This document shows, piece by piece, positions 27,859 through 36,650 of a stretch of DNA of 64,000 nt. A program made the position numbers and the translations under genes. This DNA is from RHKX01 sp041393495 (GTDB lineage: Bacteria > Actinomycetota > Thermoleophilia > Solirubrobacterales > 70-9). The stretch lies in the NCBI GenBank assembly GCA_041393495.1, contig JAWKKA010000004.1:108608-172607 (forward strand). The letters run 5' to 3'. The notes under the pieces are model-generated. The model was not told the origin of the DNA and did not search any database. It worked only from the letters and a program-made list of their open reading frames with translations. Positions within the stretch are counted from its first letter, which is position 1. The number at the start of each line of letters is the position of its first letter.

Positions 27859-28068
27859 TCGGCACGCGGCACCGGTGGCACGCCGTGCGCGCCCACCTGC
27901 ACGAGCTCGACGGCGACCTCAACGCCGCCGCCGCGGCTTACGCGGAGGCCGCCCGCCGCGCCACGAACGTGGCCGAGCGCGACCACCTGATCCGCCAGGC
28001 CGCCCGCGCGCGATCGGGCTGAGCGGACTCACGTCGTCCGCGTCCGCGGCCGATGTAGGGCGCACCAG

Positions 28069-29097
28069 ATGCTTCGCGTCGCCCTCCTCCCGCTGATCCT
28101 GGCCTGCCTCCTCGCCGCCCCCGTCGGCGCCGGAGTGGCAAGCGCGGGCAAGCCGCGCCCCGGCCACCACGGGGACCGCCAGCAGCGGCACATCCTGACC
28201 GGCGTCAACGACACCGGCCAGACGAAGGACTTCCGCCGCTACGCGCGGAAGACCGCCTCGCGCCCGGACCTGATCCAGAGCTTCGTCGCCTGGGGCACGA
28301 ACGGCCGGGAGCAGTTGGAGCGCTGGCGCGAGCTTCGTGTCGGTGGCGTCCTGTCGATATCGACCGCGCCCTGCTTCGGTTGCGAGGAGGTGATCACCCC
28401 GGCGGCGATCGCCAAGGGCAAGGATGACGGCTGGATCCTGGCGCTCGCCGGGAAGCTGGCGCACCTGAAGAAGCGAAGCTACGTGCGCCTGCTTCCGGAG
28501 ATGAACGGCTTCAACCCGTACTCGGCCTACGGCGGCGCGGGCGGCAAGCGGACGAAGAGCCACTCGACCGCCTGGTTCCGTGCCGCCTTCAAGCGCTTCC
28601 ACATCCTCATCCACGGCGGCCCGAAGCGGCACGTCGCCAAGCGGCTGCGGGCGGCGAGGTTGCGACCGCTCGGGGTGCGGGTGCGGAAGCGGCGTCTCCC
28701 CAGTCCACGGGTCGGGCTGATCTGGTGCCCGCAGCTCGTCTCCGCCCCCGACATCAAGGGCAACCGGCCCGCCGCCTACTACCCGGGCCGGCGCTACGTC
28801 GACTGGGTCGGCGCCGACTTCTACAACAACGACTTCGACCGGATCGGCAACCTGACGAGGTTCAGCAGGCGCTACGCGAGGAAGACCCCGATGGCGCTCG
28901 GCGAGTGGAGCTACGGGACCGCCTCCGACGATCCGCGGTTCGTCCACGCGGTGACGGGCTGGGTGCGAAAGCACGCCAAGATGGCGCTCTTCTACCAGGG
29001 CTTCGGCGAGGGCCGGGACAACCCCTACGAGCTCGAGGACTACCCGCGCTCGCTGGTCGCCCTGCGTCGCGACCTCAACGGCAGGCTGTTCCGCTGA
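28069..29097 (+). CDS. Secreted GH26-like glycoside hydrolase
   Basis: 342 residues. A signal peptide covers about residues 1-26. The TIM-barrel-like body has YVRLLPEMNG, where the Glu matches the acid/base position of GH26 and related clan GH-A enzymes, and MALGEWSYG, where the Glu fits the nucleophile. Between them lies VGLIWCPQ and VDWVGADFYN. The tail is Arg/Lys-rich. Mannan or a related glycan is possible, but specificity cannot be inferred. It stands alone. Confidence 0.7.
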   Translation: MLRVALLPLILACLLAAPVGAGVASAGKPRPGHHGDRQQRHILTGVNDTGQTKDFRRYARKTASRPDLIQSFVAWGTNGREQLERWRELRVGGVLSISTAPCFGCEEVITPAAIAKGKDDGWILALAGKLAHLKKRSYVRLLPEMNGFNPYSAYGGAGGKRTKSHSTAWFRAAFKRFHILIHGGPKRHVAKRLRAARLRPLGVRVRKRRLPSPRVGLIWCPQLVSAPDIKGNRPAAYYPGRRYVDWVGADFYNNDFDRIGNLTRFSRRYARKTPMALGEWSYGTASDDPRFVHAVTGWVRKHAKMALFYQGFGEGRDNPYELEDYPRSLVALRRDLNGRLFR

Positions 29098-29126
29098 GCC
29101 GGTCGGGCTCGGGAGATCCCGGGCCG

Positions 29127-29148
29127 GGAGTGTCCCGCGGAACACTCC
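29127..29148. repeat. Near-palindrome, copy 1
   Basis: Arms GGAGTGT and ACACTCC flank a CCCGCGGA core. The same element recurs at 51945-51966 with arms CGAGTGT and ACACTCG, so the outermost pair changed from G-C to C-G while pairing was kept. Confidence 0.7.
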
Positions 29149-29204
29149 GCTTCGCGGACGAGCCGCCCCGATCCGGGCAAGTCCGGGTTTGGAACCACAC
29201 CCCG

Positions 29205-29250
29205 CGCTGGGGTGTCTGACGACGGATAACCGGTGCAGGACACCCCAGCG
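29205..29250. repeat. Hairpin repeat, copy A
   Basis: A perfect 12-bp stem, CGCTGGGGTGTC (29205-29216) and GACACCCCAGCG (29239-29250), encloses a 22-base loop beginning TGACGACGGATA. Confidence 0.8.
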
Positions 29251-29275
29251 GACGCTTCGCGGCGACCGCCGCTCG

Positions 29276-29321
29276 CGCTGGGGTGTCTGACGACGGATAC
29301 TCGGTGCAGGGCGCCCCAGCG
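29276..29321. repeat. Hairpin repeat, copy B
   Basis: The left arm is identical to copy A; the right arm is GGCGCCCCAGCG, so two pairs would become G-U in RNA. The 22-base loop differs from copy A at two or three positions. A third, left-arm-only copy begins at 29376. Confidence 0.8.
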
Positions 29322-29774
29322 CGGTCTTCGCAGCAGCGACCGCGGCGGCAACCGCCCGCGCGCCCCTCGTCGCTTCGCTGGGGTGTCAGATGCTGTGGAG
29401 GCTGGACCCACCGTGGACCTCTGCGTCTGCGACGACCGCCTCGAGGGTGCGGACGATCGGCCGGGCCGGGCGGCCATCCCCGCGGCACTGCGTTCGGCGC
29501 GCTCGAGGAGGCGGCAACGCGCCCGACGTCGAGGCGGTGCACGGACTCGACGTCCCGCTGCGGGACAGGACGCCGGGTCGGGTGAAGGTCGAGGTGCTCA
29601 CCGGCCAGCGCGTGGTGTCTGTCCTGGCCACCGACGACGGCGGGACGATCACCGGCTCGACGCGGATCGTCGCCCGGGCACGGGAGAGCCCGGCGGGTTC
29701 CGCCTGAGGTCCGGCCGACGATCGGGTCGGCCGCGATCGTTCGCCCGCCGCGATGCGCGCGGAGCGCTAGGCTC

Positions 29775-30170
29775 GTGACCGTGGGGGAGCTGATCCACAC
29801 CTGCTACCGCGTCCTCGACCCGGAGGCGTCGGTCGCCTTCTACGAGAAGCTCGGCTTCGAGGTGCTGTGGCGAATGCCGATCCGCGACGAGGCGACGAAC
29901 ATCTTCATGGGCCTGCCCGGCGACGGCGCCCGCCTCGAGCTGACCCACAACCACGACGTCAGCGAGCCCTACGAGATCGGCACCGGCTACGGCCACATCG
30001 CGATCACCGCCGACGACCTCGACGGTACCCTCGAGCGCCTCGCCGGGCTCGGCATCGAGCCCGAGCGCCCGCCCTACACGGTCCGCGCCGGCGGCTCCCG
30101 CCTCTGCTTCGTCCGCGACCCCGACGGCTACCGGATCGAGCTGATCGAGTCGAACCCGGGCGACGACTAG
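29775..30170 (+). CDS. Lactoylglutathione lyase-like VOC protein (glyoxalase I family)
   Basis: 131 residues from GTG 29775. The four metal ligands of bacterial glyoxalase I are in place: H8, E55, H74 and E122, at nearly the same numbering as E. coli GloA. The C-terminal FVRDPDGYRIELIE is typical. Actinobacteria usually use mycothiol rather than glutathione, so the thiol cosubstrate is open. It stands alone, flanked by gaps. Confidence 0.85.
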   Translation: MTVGELIHTCYRVLDPEASVAFYEKLGFEVLWRMPIRDEATNIFMGLPGDGARLELTHNHDVSEPYEIGTGYGHIAITADDLDGTLERLAGLGIEPERPPYTVRAGGSRLCFVRDPDGYRIELIESNPGDD

Positions 30171-30385
30171 AGCCATTCCCGCTACTTCTGGGGGATGAGC
30201 GCCGAGCGGTTCGTGGTCTCGATCGAGTGCCCGCACTCAAAGGGCCGGCTGCTCGGGGCGCCGCGAGCGATGCAGCGGTCCCAGGCGGTGAATGCAGCAT
30301 CGCGGAACCCGGGGCTCCGATCCGTTGCGTTCGAGCCGCCGGGGTTGCCCTGGCCGGCTGACCTGGGGGACGCTAGGTTGGTCGC

Positions 30386-31756
30386 ATGGCAGCGGTGAGC
30401 GAGCCGTCCGGGCGAAACGGGTTGCCGCAGGGCCCGCGGGCGCCGCGGACCTGGCAGTCGTTCGCCTGGCAGACCCGGCCGATCCCCTACATCGAGCGTT
30501 GCCGGGCCCGGTTCGGCAAGACGTTCACGCTCGCCTTCGTCGGCATCGACCCGTTCGTGATGATGTCCCGCCCCGAGGACCTCAAGGCGATCTTCACGGC
30601 GCCACCCGACGTCCTTCATCCCGGCGAGGGCAGCGCGATCCTGCTGCCGGTGGTCGGGCCGAACTCGATCCTGCTCCTCGACGAGGACCGGCACATGACG
30701 CAGCGCAAGCTGCTGCTGCCGGCCTTCCACGGCGAGAAGATGGAGGCGCTCCGCGGAGTGGTGACCGAGGTTGCCGAGGCGGAGGTCGAGTCATGGACGA
30801 CCGGCGGGCCGGTCCCGCTGCATCCCTACATGCGGGAGCTGACGATGGAGGTGATCCTCCGCGCGGTCTTCGGGCTCGACCGGGGCGAGCGGCTCGAGCG
30901 CCTGCGTGTCCTGCTCGGCGAGATGCTCAGGTTCGGAACGAGCCCGATCAGCCTGATCCCGCAGGCCCACCGGCTCGGCCGGCTGCACCCGACGTTGGCC
31001 GAGTTCATCGCCGTCCGCGAGCAGGCCGACGCGGAGATCCAGACCCTCGTCGACGAGCGTCGGGCCGGGGGCGAGGACCGCGACGACGTTCTCTCGCTGA
31101 TGCTCCTGGCACGCCACGATGACGGCACGCCGATGACTGACGCCGAGCTCCGCGACGAGTTGATGACGCTGCTCGTCGCCGGCCACGAGACCACCGCGAC
31201 CGAGCTCGCCTGGGCGTTCGAGCGCCTCGTTCGCCACCCCGGCTCGCTCGCGCGACTCGTCGCGGCCGTCGACTCCGACCACGACGAGTACCTGACCGCA
31301 ACGATCCGCGAGACGCTGCGTCGCCGACCGGTCCTGACGATCGCCGGGCCGCGTCGCGTCAGGCGCGAGATCGAGGTCGGCGGCCGCACCTACGGCCCCG
31401 GCTGCCATCTCGTTCCCGCCGTCTACCTCGTCCACCACGACGCCGAGATCTACCCCGATCCCTATGCGTTCCGGCCCGAGCGCTTCCTCGACGCCGATCC
31501 CGGCACCTACACCTGGATCCCGTTCGGCGGCGGCCGCCGTCGCTGCCTCGGGGCGAGCTTCGCGATGCTCGAGATGGACATCGTCCTCCGCGCCGTCCTC
31601 GCGAGGCTCGAGGTCCGCCCCGCCAACCGGGGAGCCCTCGAGGGCCACCGGCGGCGGATGATCACCGTCGTCCCCGGCCGAGGCGCCGAGGCGATCCTCA
31701 CGCCCCGACACCCCTCGCCCTCCCCACCCCCAGCGAAGCTGACCGCGGGCGTCTGA
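30386..31756 (+). CDS. Cytochrome P450
   Basis: 456 residues. The I-helix motif AGHETT, the K-helix ETLRRRP, PERFLDADP and the heme-binding loop FGGGRRRCLG (C387) are intact. The N-terminus lacks a membrane anchor, so it is a soluble bacterial P450. No ferredoxin or reductase is encoded nearby, so electrons must come from elsewhere. The Pro/Ser-rich tail of about 15 residues is likely disordered. Substrate unknown. Confidence 0.93.
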   Translation: MAAVSEPSGRNGLPQGPRAPRTWQSFAWQTRPIPYIERCRARFGKTFTLAFVGIDPFVMMSRPEDLKAIFTAPPDVLHPGEGSAILLPVVGPNSILLLDEDRHMTQRKLLLPAFHGEKMEALRGVVTEVAEAEVESWTTGGPVPLHPYMRELTMEVILRAVFGLDRGERLERLRVLLGEMLRFGTSPISLIPQAHRLGRLHPTLAEFIAVREQADAEIQTLVDERRAGGEDRDDVLSLMLLARHDDGTPMTDAELRDELMTLLVAGHETTATELAWAFERLVRHPGSLARLVAAVDSDHDEYLTATIRETLRRRPVLTIAGPRRVRREIEVGGRTYGPGCHLVPAVYLVHHDAEIYPDPYAFRPERFLDADPGTYTWIPFGGGRRRCLGASFAMLEMDIVLRAVLARLEVRPANRGALEGHRRRMITVVPGRGAEAILTPRHPSPSPPPAKLTAGV

Positions 31757-31817
31757 GTCCGGCCGGCGGGACGGCGCCGCCGACGCTGAGGCTGACTCAT
31801 CTCGGAGGCCGGGGGTC

Positions 31818-31878
31818 GGGCGAGCCGCAGCCGACACTCAGCACGAGCGCAGCGAGTTGCGGAGGCGGCGGCTCGCCC
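31818..31878. terminator. Inverted repeat between convergent genes
   Basis: GGGCGAGCCGC (31818-31828) pairs perfectly with GCGGCTCGCCC (31868-31878) across a 39-base loop. It lies between the convergent P450 and MBL genes. No T-run follows, so it may be a bidirectional terminator of the U-less kind or simply a chance GC-rich stem. Confidence 0.4.
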
Positions 31879-31946
31879 GGCCGCCGGCCGGCCCAGAGCT
31901 GAGGCGAGGCGCGGCGACGTCCGACCGGTCGGGGCGTGTCAGCGGC

Positions 31947-32999
31947 TCAGCGCAGCCGCTCCGCCAGCTCGCCCATCGCGGCGATCAGCTTGAGGCGTTC
32001 GACGGTCCCTATCTCGCTCGACCCACCCCGCTCGGTGGCGGCGATCCGGGCGACGTTGACCAGCGTCCGCTCCGGATTCCGCCAGTCGCGCCACGGCGCG
32101 TAGTCGGGGGAGCCGATCAGCTCCGCGGCCAGCTTCGCGGCGTCGACGTCGGGCCCGGCCGCGCGGACGCGGTCGCGCAGCCACACCCAGTAGTCGCGGA
32201 GGGCGCGAACCGCGGCGAGATCGCCGACGGGCCCGTGGCCGCCGACGACGGCCGCGGGATCGAGCGACTCGATCCGCTCGAGCGCGACGATCCAGTTGCC
32301 GACCGGGCCCGCCCAGATGATCGGGACAACGCCGTTGAAGAGGATGTCGCCGGCGAACACCGTCCGTGTGTCGGGGACCCAGGCGATCGCGTCGCCACGG
32401 GTGTGCGCCGGGCCGACGAAGCTGAGCTCGACCCGGCGGCCGCCGACGTCGAGCGTCGCCTCCTCGTCGAAGGCGTGCTCGGGCACGCGCGGGTCGAGCC
32501 CCCCGAACTCGTAGGAGGAGAGCATCGAGCCGAAGCCGGCGAGGCCGCGAAGCCGGCCGGCGCCGGGCAGCAGCGGCACGCGGCCGGCGAGGCCGGCGAG
32601 GGTCCCGACCGGGGCCAGCCGGGTCAGCATCGACGGCGGCTCCGCCCGCATCTGCTCGATCGCCGGCGCGGTGGCGATGATCTCGACGCCGGCGCCGAGC
32701 AGGCCGTTGCCGTACCAGTGGTCGCCGTCGCCGTGGGTGTTGAAGAGGTGCTCGATCGGGGCCCCCGACCGCTCGCAGACGGGCACGAACGCGGCCAGCA
32801 TCGCCGCCGTCAGCTCCTCGTCCCAGAGCGTGTCGACGATCAGCGACGCCCCGTCGCCGACGACGAGGCCCGAGTTCGACTCGCCGAGGCCGCCGTTCGG
32901 CTGCAGCCACGCCCAGGTCCGGTCGGCGAGCTCGGTCAGCCCGCCGGCGAAGCCGGCGACATCGCCGAGCGGCGTCCTCTCTCCGGTCCTGGTGCCCAT
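31947..32999 (-). CDS. MBL-fold metallo-hydrolase
   Basis: 350 residues from ATG 32999; ATG 33011 is also possible. The first metal motif reads NTHGDGDHWYGN, so the usual HxHxDH is HxDxDH, as in a recognised subgroup of MBL hydrolases. The second-site VGPAHTRGD, the bridging Asp in VFAGDILF and the last His in GGHGPVGD are present. The substrate is unknown. It is divergent from the M20 peptidase gene with a 64-base gap. Confidence 0.85.
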   Translation of the reverse strand: MGTRTGERTPLGDVAGFAGGLTELADRTWAWLQPNGGLGESNSGLVVGDGASLIVDTLWDEELTAAMLAAFVPVCERSGAPIEHLFNTHGDGDHWYGNGLLGAGVEIIATAPAIEQMRAEPPSMLTRLAPVGTLAGLAGRVPLLPGAGRLRGLAGFGSMLSSYEFGGLDPRVPEHAFDEEATLDVGGRRVELSFVGPAHTRGDAIAWVPDTRTVFAGDILFNGVVPIIWAGPVGNWIVALERIESLDPAAVVGGHGPVGDLAAVRALRDYWVWLRDRVRAAGPDVDAAKLAAELIGSPDYAPWRDWRNPERTLVNVARIAATERGGSSEIGTVERLKLIAAMGELAERLR

Positions 33000-33063
33000 C
33001 GAAGCCCCCATGTCGTGGCGGACGGCAGTCAAGCTATCAGCGCCTGTAGGTTCAGCGGACGGC

Positions 33064-34209
33064 ATGGCGGCAGTGGTCGAGACGGAGTGGCGGGCCCGCT
33101 GGGCGAAGGCGATCGCGGCGCGGGCGCTGCCCGAGGTCGAGCAGCTCGTCGCAGTCTCGACGCCCTCCGGCGACGCCCGTGCCGCCGAGGAGATCGTCGG
33201 CCTGGTGACGACGATGCTGCCGGCGAGCGCCGCGATCGAGCGGATCCCCTGCTCCTCCCCCGCCCACGCGCCCGACCTGGTGGCGCGGATCGGGGGCGAC
33301 GGCGAGCGCCGCCTGCTGCTCGTCGGCCACCTCGACACGGTCGTCGCCCACGACGGCCACCACCCGACCGTGCGCGCCGGCGACAGCCTGATCGGATCGG
33401 GGGCGATCGACATGAAGGGCGGCGTGGCGCTTGCGCTCGGGCTGCTGCGGGCGCTCGTCGAGGTGCCGGAGCGCTACGCCGAGGTCGCGCTGCTGCTCGT
33501 CAACGACGAGGAGTTCCGGACCGAGCCGTTCGCCCACGGCCCGCGGTTCGCGGCCTTCGACGCCTGCCTCTGCTTCGAGGGTGGCGAGCGGACCGCCGCC
33601 GGCGAGGAAGCGGTCGTCGTCCGCCGTAAGGCGGCTGCGGCGCTGCGCGTCGAGGCGACCGGGGTCGCCGCCCACGCCGGCGCCGACCCCGACGCCGGCC
33701 GCAACGCGCTCGTCGCGCTCGCCGGCGTCGCCACTGCGCTCGCCGGCCGCCACGATCCGGCCGGCTCCGAAGCGCTGAGCGTCGTCCCGACGATGATCAG
33801 CGCCGGCGAGGGGATCAACGTCGTCCCCGGCAGCGGTGAGCTCTCGATCGACATGCGCGCCGATGACGAGGCCAGCTTCGATCCCCTCATCGACTCGATT
33901 CCCGCGGAGGCCGACGGGGTGGCGCTGACGGTCGAGCGGCTGCGGCTCTGGCCGGGGATGGACATGACCGGACCGGCGGCGGGGCCGCTCGAGCGGGCCG
34001 CGACGCTGCTCGGCCGGCCGATCGTCGGTGTCTCCCGGGGCGGCGCCAGCGACGCCAGCAACCTGGCGCCGCACCTACCGCTGGCGATCGACGGCCTCGG
34101 ACCGCTCGGCGGCGGCGCGCACTCGCCCGCCGAGCACCTCCTCGTCGACTCGCTCGGGGACCGGGCCGCGGTCGCGCTGGCGCTGACGGCCGCGCTGCTC
34201 GGGGCCTGA
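33064..34209 (+). CDS. M20-family metallopeptidase (carboxypeptidase G2-like)
   Basis: 381 residues. The dinuclear zinc site is visible: H89 and D91 in GHLDTV, D116 in GAIDMKGG, E149-E150 in NDEE, and the last His in GGGAHSPAEH. A lid/dimerisation domain lies in between with AHAGADPDAGRNAL. It would remove a C-terminal residue or deacylate an amino acid in the cytoplasm. The divergent MBL gene shares its promoter region. Confidence 0.9.
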   Translation: MAAVVETEWRARWAKAIAARALPEVEQLVAVSTPSGDARAAEEIVGLVTTMLPASAAIERIPCSSPAHAPDLVARIGGDGERRLLLVGHLDTVVAHDGHHPTVRAGDSLIGSGAIDMKGGVALALGLLRALVEVPERYAEVALLLVNDEEFRTEPFAHGPRFAAFDACLCFEGGERTAAGEEAVVVRRKAAAALRVEATGVAAHAGADPDAGRNALVALAGVATALAGRHDPAGSEALSVVPTMISAGEGINVVPGSGELSIDMRADDEASFDPLIDSIPAEADGVALTVERLRLWPGMDMTGPAAGPLERAATLLGRPIVGVSRGGASDASNLAPHLPLAIDGLGPLGGGAHSPAEHLLVDSLGDRAAVALALTAALLGA

Positions 34210-34270
34210 CCGCGCCGCGGCCCCGGTTGCGCGATGATGAATGCAGCCGTCAACTTGAAAGGAACAGGAA

Positions 34271-35152
34271 ATGGCTCGTAAGCAGGTCAAGTCGGTGGCG
34301 GGGATGGTCGTGGCGATCACGGGCGGCGCCCGCGGCATCGGCAGATGCACCGCGCAGGCGCTGATCCGGCGCGGTGCGCGCGTTTCGATCGGAGACCTCC
34401 ACGCCGATCTCGCCGAGAAGACCGCGGCGGAGCTCGGCGGCAACTGCGTCGCCTTCGAGCTCGACGTCACCGATCGCGAGTCGTTCAGCCGCTTCCTCGA
34501 TCAGACCGAGCAGGAGCTCGGCCCGGTCGATGTCGTGATCAACAACGCCGGAATCATGCCGATCGGCCCGTTCGTCGAGGAGACGGACGAGACCGCGAAG
34601 ACGATGATCGACATCAACCTCCACGGCGTCATCTTCGGCACCAAGCTCGCGCTCGAGCGGATGCTCCCCCGCGGCAGCGGCCACATCGTCAACATCGCCA
34701 GCCAGGCCGGCAAGGCCGGGCTCCCGGGCGGCGCGACCTACTGCGCGACCAAGCACGCCGTCGTCGGGCTCAGCGAGGCGGTCCGGCTCGAGAACATCGA
34801 CAAGGGGGTCGAGGTCTCCTGCGTGATGCCCGCGGTGGTCAACACCGAGCTCGGCGGCGGCCTGCAGGAGACGCGCGGCGTCCGCAAGGTCGAGCCCGAG
34901 GAGGTCGCCGAGGCGATCGTCGAGGCGATCGAGACGAACCGCTTCGACGTCTGGGTGCCGCGCTCGACGGCGGGCGTCTCGGCGATCCTCAGCCTCGTCC
35001 CGCGCAGCGGTCGCGAGGCGATCGCCCGCTTCCTGAAGGCCGACAAGGTGCTCGCCGAGGCCGACGCGCAGGAGCGCGCCGCCTACGAGGATCGGGCGGC
35101 GAAGAGCACGTCGGAGGCCAGCGCCGACGAGAAGACCGCCGCCAAGGGCTGA
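34271..35152 (+). CDS. Short-chain dehydrogenase/reductase
   Basis: 293 residues, preceded by AAAGGAACAGGA. The NAD(P) motif TGGARGIG, the VINNAGIM strand and the catalytic S-Y-K set (NIASQAG, then ATYCATKHAVVG) are present. The C-terminus extends past the fold with a charged tail rich in Ala, Glu and Lys. Such tails occur in actinobacterial SDRs linked to lipid or alcohol metabolism. The serine hydrolase begins 30 bases downstream and may be co-transcribed. Confidence 0.9.
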   Translation: MARKQVKSVAGMVVAITGGARGIGRCTAQALIRRGARVSIGDLHADLAEKTAAELGGNCVAFELDVTDRESFSRFLDQTEQELGPVDVVINNAGIMPIGPFVEETDETAKTMIDINLHGVIFGTKLALERMLPRGSGHIVNIASQAGKAGLPGGATYCATKHAVVGLSEAVRLENIDKGVEVSCVMPAVVNTELGGGLQETRGVRKVEPEEVAEAIVEAIETNRFDVWVPRSTAGVSAILSLVPRSGREAIARFLKADKVLAEADAQERAAYEDRAAKSTSEASADEKTAAKG

Positions 35153-35182
35153 GCCTGGCCACCGGGCCGGGCGCCGACCTTG

Positions 35183-36514
35183 ATGCCGACGCTGCCGCCC
35201 GGGGTCGCGGGGCTCGCCAGGCTGCCGGCGATCCCGCGGCTGCCGGTCCTGCCCGACCCGCTGCGCCGGGTCCGAATCCCCAAGGACCTCGAGTCGATCA
35301 CGAGCGTCGGCGCCGAGGCCGACCCGTCCGCCGGCGGGGTCGAGCGCCGCAACGTCGAGGCGATCTGGAAGGCGGCGCTCGACTGGTACCGGACCGGCGT
35401 CCACCCGGCGCTGCAGGTCTGCGTCCGCCGCAACGGCGCCGTGATCCTCGACCGCGCGATCGGACATGCGCGCGGCAACGGCCCCGGCGACGCCGGCGAC
35501 GCCGAGCGGGTCCCGGCGACGACCGCGACGCCGTTCTGCGTCTACTCGACCTCGAAGGCGATCACCGCCTTCGTCGTCCACAAGCTCTGCGAGCGCGGAC
35601 TGCTCCACCTCGAGGACCCGGTCGCCGAGCACATCCCCGGCTACGACCGCCACGGCAAGCGCGGGATCACGATCGGCCACGTCCTCGCCCACAAGGCCGG
35701 CGTCCCGAACCTGCCCCGCGAGGCGCTCGACCTCGAGCACGTCAACGACCGCGAGTACCTCTGCGAGGTCCTCTGCGACGCCGAGCCGGTGATGCTGCCC
35801 GGCACCCAGCTCGCCTATCACGCCGTCTCCGGCGGCTTCATCCTCGGCGAGGTCGTTCATCGCGTCACCGGCCGCGACATCCGCGCCGTCCTCGCCGAGG
35901 AGCTCCTCGACCCGCTCGGCTTCCGTTGGACCAACTACGGGGTCGACCCCGCCGATGTGGACGAGGTGGCGGTCAACTACATCGCCGGTCCGCCGACGCC
36001 GCCGCCGCTGTCGACGCTGCTCGGCCGCGCCCTCGGCCGGGACGTCGACGACCTCGTCGAGCTCACCAACGATCCCCGCTTTCTGACCGGCATCGTCCCC
36101 GCCGCGAACACGATCACGACCGCCAACGAGCTGTCCCGGTTCTTCGAGATCATGCGCTGCGGCGGCGAGCTCGACGGTGTTCGCGTCATCGAGGCCGCGA
36201 CGATCCGCCGCGCCCTCGTCGAGCGCGCGCACCACGAGATCGACCTCTCGCTCGGCTTTCCGACCCGGTTCTCCTACGGGCTGATGCTCGGGGCCCGCTT
36301 CCTCAGCCTCTACGGGCTCGACACCCAGCACGCCTTCGGCCACCTCGGCTTCACCAACATGCTCGCCTGGGCCGACCCCGAGCGGGGGACCTCGGTCGCG
36401 ATCCTCAACAGCGGCAAGCCGATCCTCTACCCCGGGATTCACCGCTTCCTCGCGACGATGCAGCGGATCACCGGCGAGATGCCGAAGGTCGACGCCTCCG
36501 AGCGCGTCATCTAG
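35183..36514 (+). CDS. Serine hydrolase, beta-lactamase/EstB family
   Basis: 443 residues from ATG 35183. The SxxK motif is S122-T-S-K125 in CVYSTSKAIT, the tyrosine element is LAYHAVSGG, and the third element is FGHLGF. This is the class C beta-lactamase-like esterase fold; members are usually esterases or peptidases rather than resistance enzymes. There is no signal peptide, so it is probably cytoplasmic. It follows the SDR gene closely. Confidence 0.88.
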   Translation: MPTLPPGVAGLARLPAIPRLPVLPDPLRRVRIPKDLESITSVGAEADPSAGGVERRNVEAIWKAALDWYRTGVHPALQVCVRRNGAVILDRAIGHARGNGPGDAGDAERVPATTATPFCVYSTSKAITAFVVHKLCERGLLHLEDPVAEHIPGYDRHGKRGITIGHVLAHKAGVPNLPREALDLEHVNDREYLCEVLCDAEPVMLPGTQLAYHAVSGGFILGEVVHRVTGRDIRAVLAEELLDPLGFRWTNYGVDPADVDEVAVNYIAGPPTPPPLSTLLGRALGRDVDDLVELTNDPRFLTGIVPAANTITTANELSRFFEIMRCGGELDGVRVIEAATIRRALVERAHHEIDLSLGFPTRFSYGLMLGARFLSLYGLDTQHAFGHLGFTNMLAWADPERGTSVAILNSGKPILYPGIHRFLATMQRITGEMPKVDASERVI

Positions 36515-36650
36515 GGCCGGCCCGAGTCGGACGGCTCCGCGGCCGTCGCCGACCTGCATCACGTCTTTTCGGATGCCGATGGCGTCGGCTCCCTGCTCGG
36601 ACAGGCGGGGTTCTCGCGGAGCAGGCCCCCGAGGCTCGGCGATCGGTCGC

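Larger units (their letters stand above)
29098..29774. other. 677-base gap with hairpin repeats
   Basis: The gap holds a near-perfect palindrome (29127-29148), two full copies and one partial copy of a hairpin element (29205-29388), then about 300 bases with no recognised gene. Open frames at 29390-29707 (+) and 29386-29652 (-) exist, but neither resembles a known family and high GC creates such frames by chance. Confidence 0.5.

Noticed and set aside
29390..29707. 105-codon frame in the repeat-rich gap
   Set aside because: Begins inside the third repeat copy, has no recognised homology and an unconvincing N-terminus.
30195..30398. 67-codon frame before the P450
   Set aside because: No ribosome site and it overlaps the P450 start; chance frame more likely.
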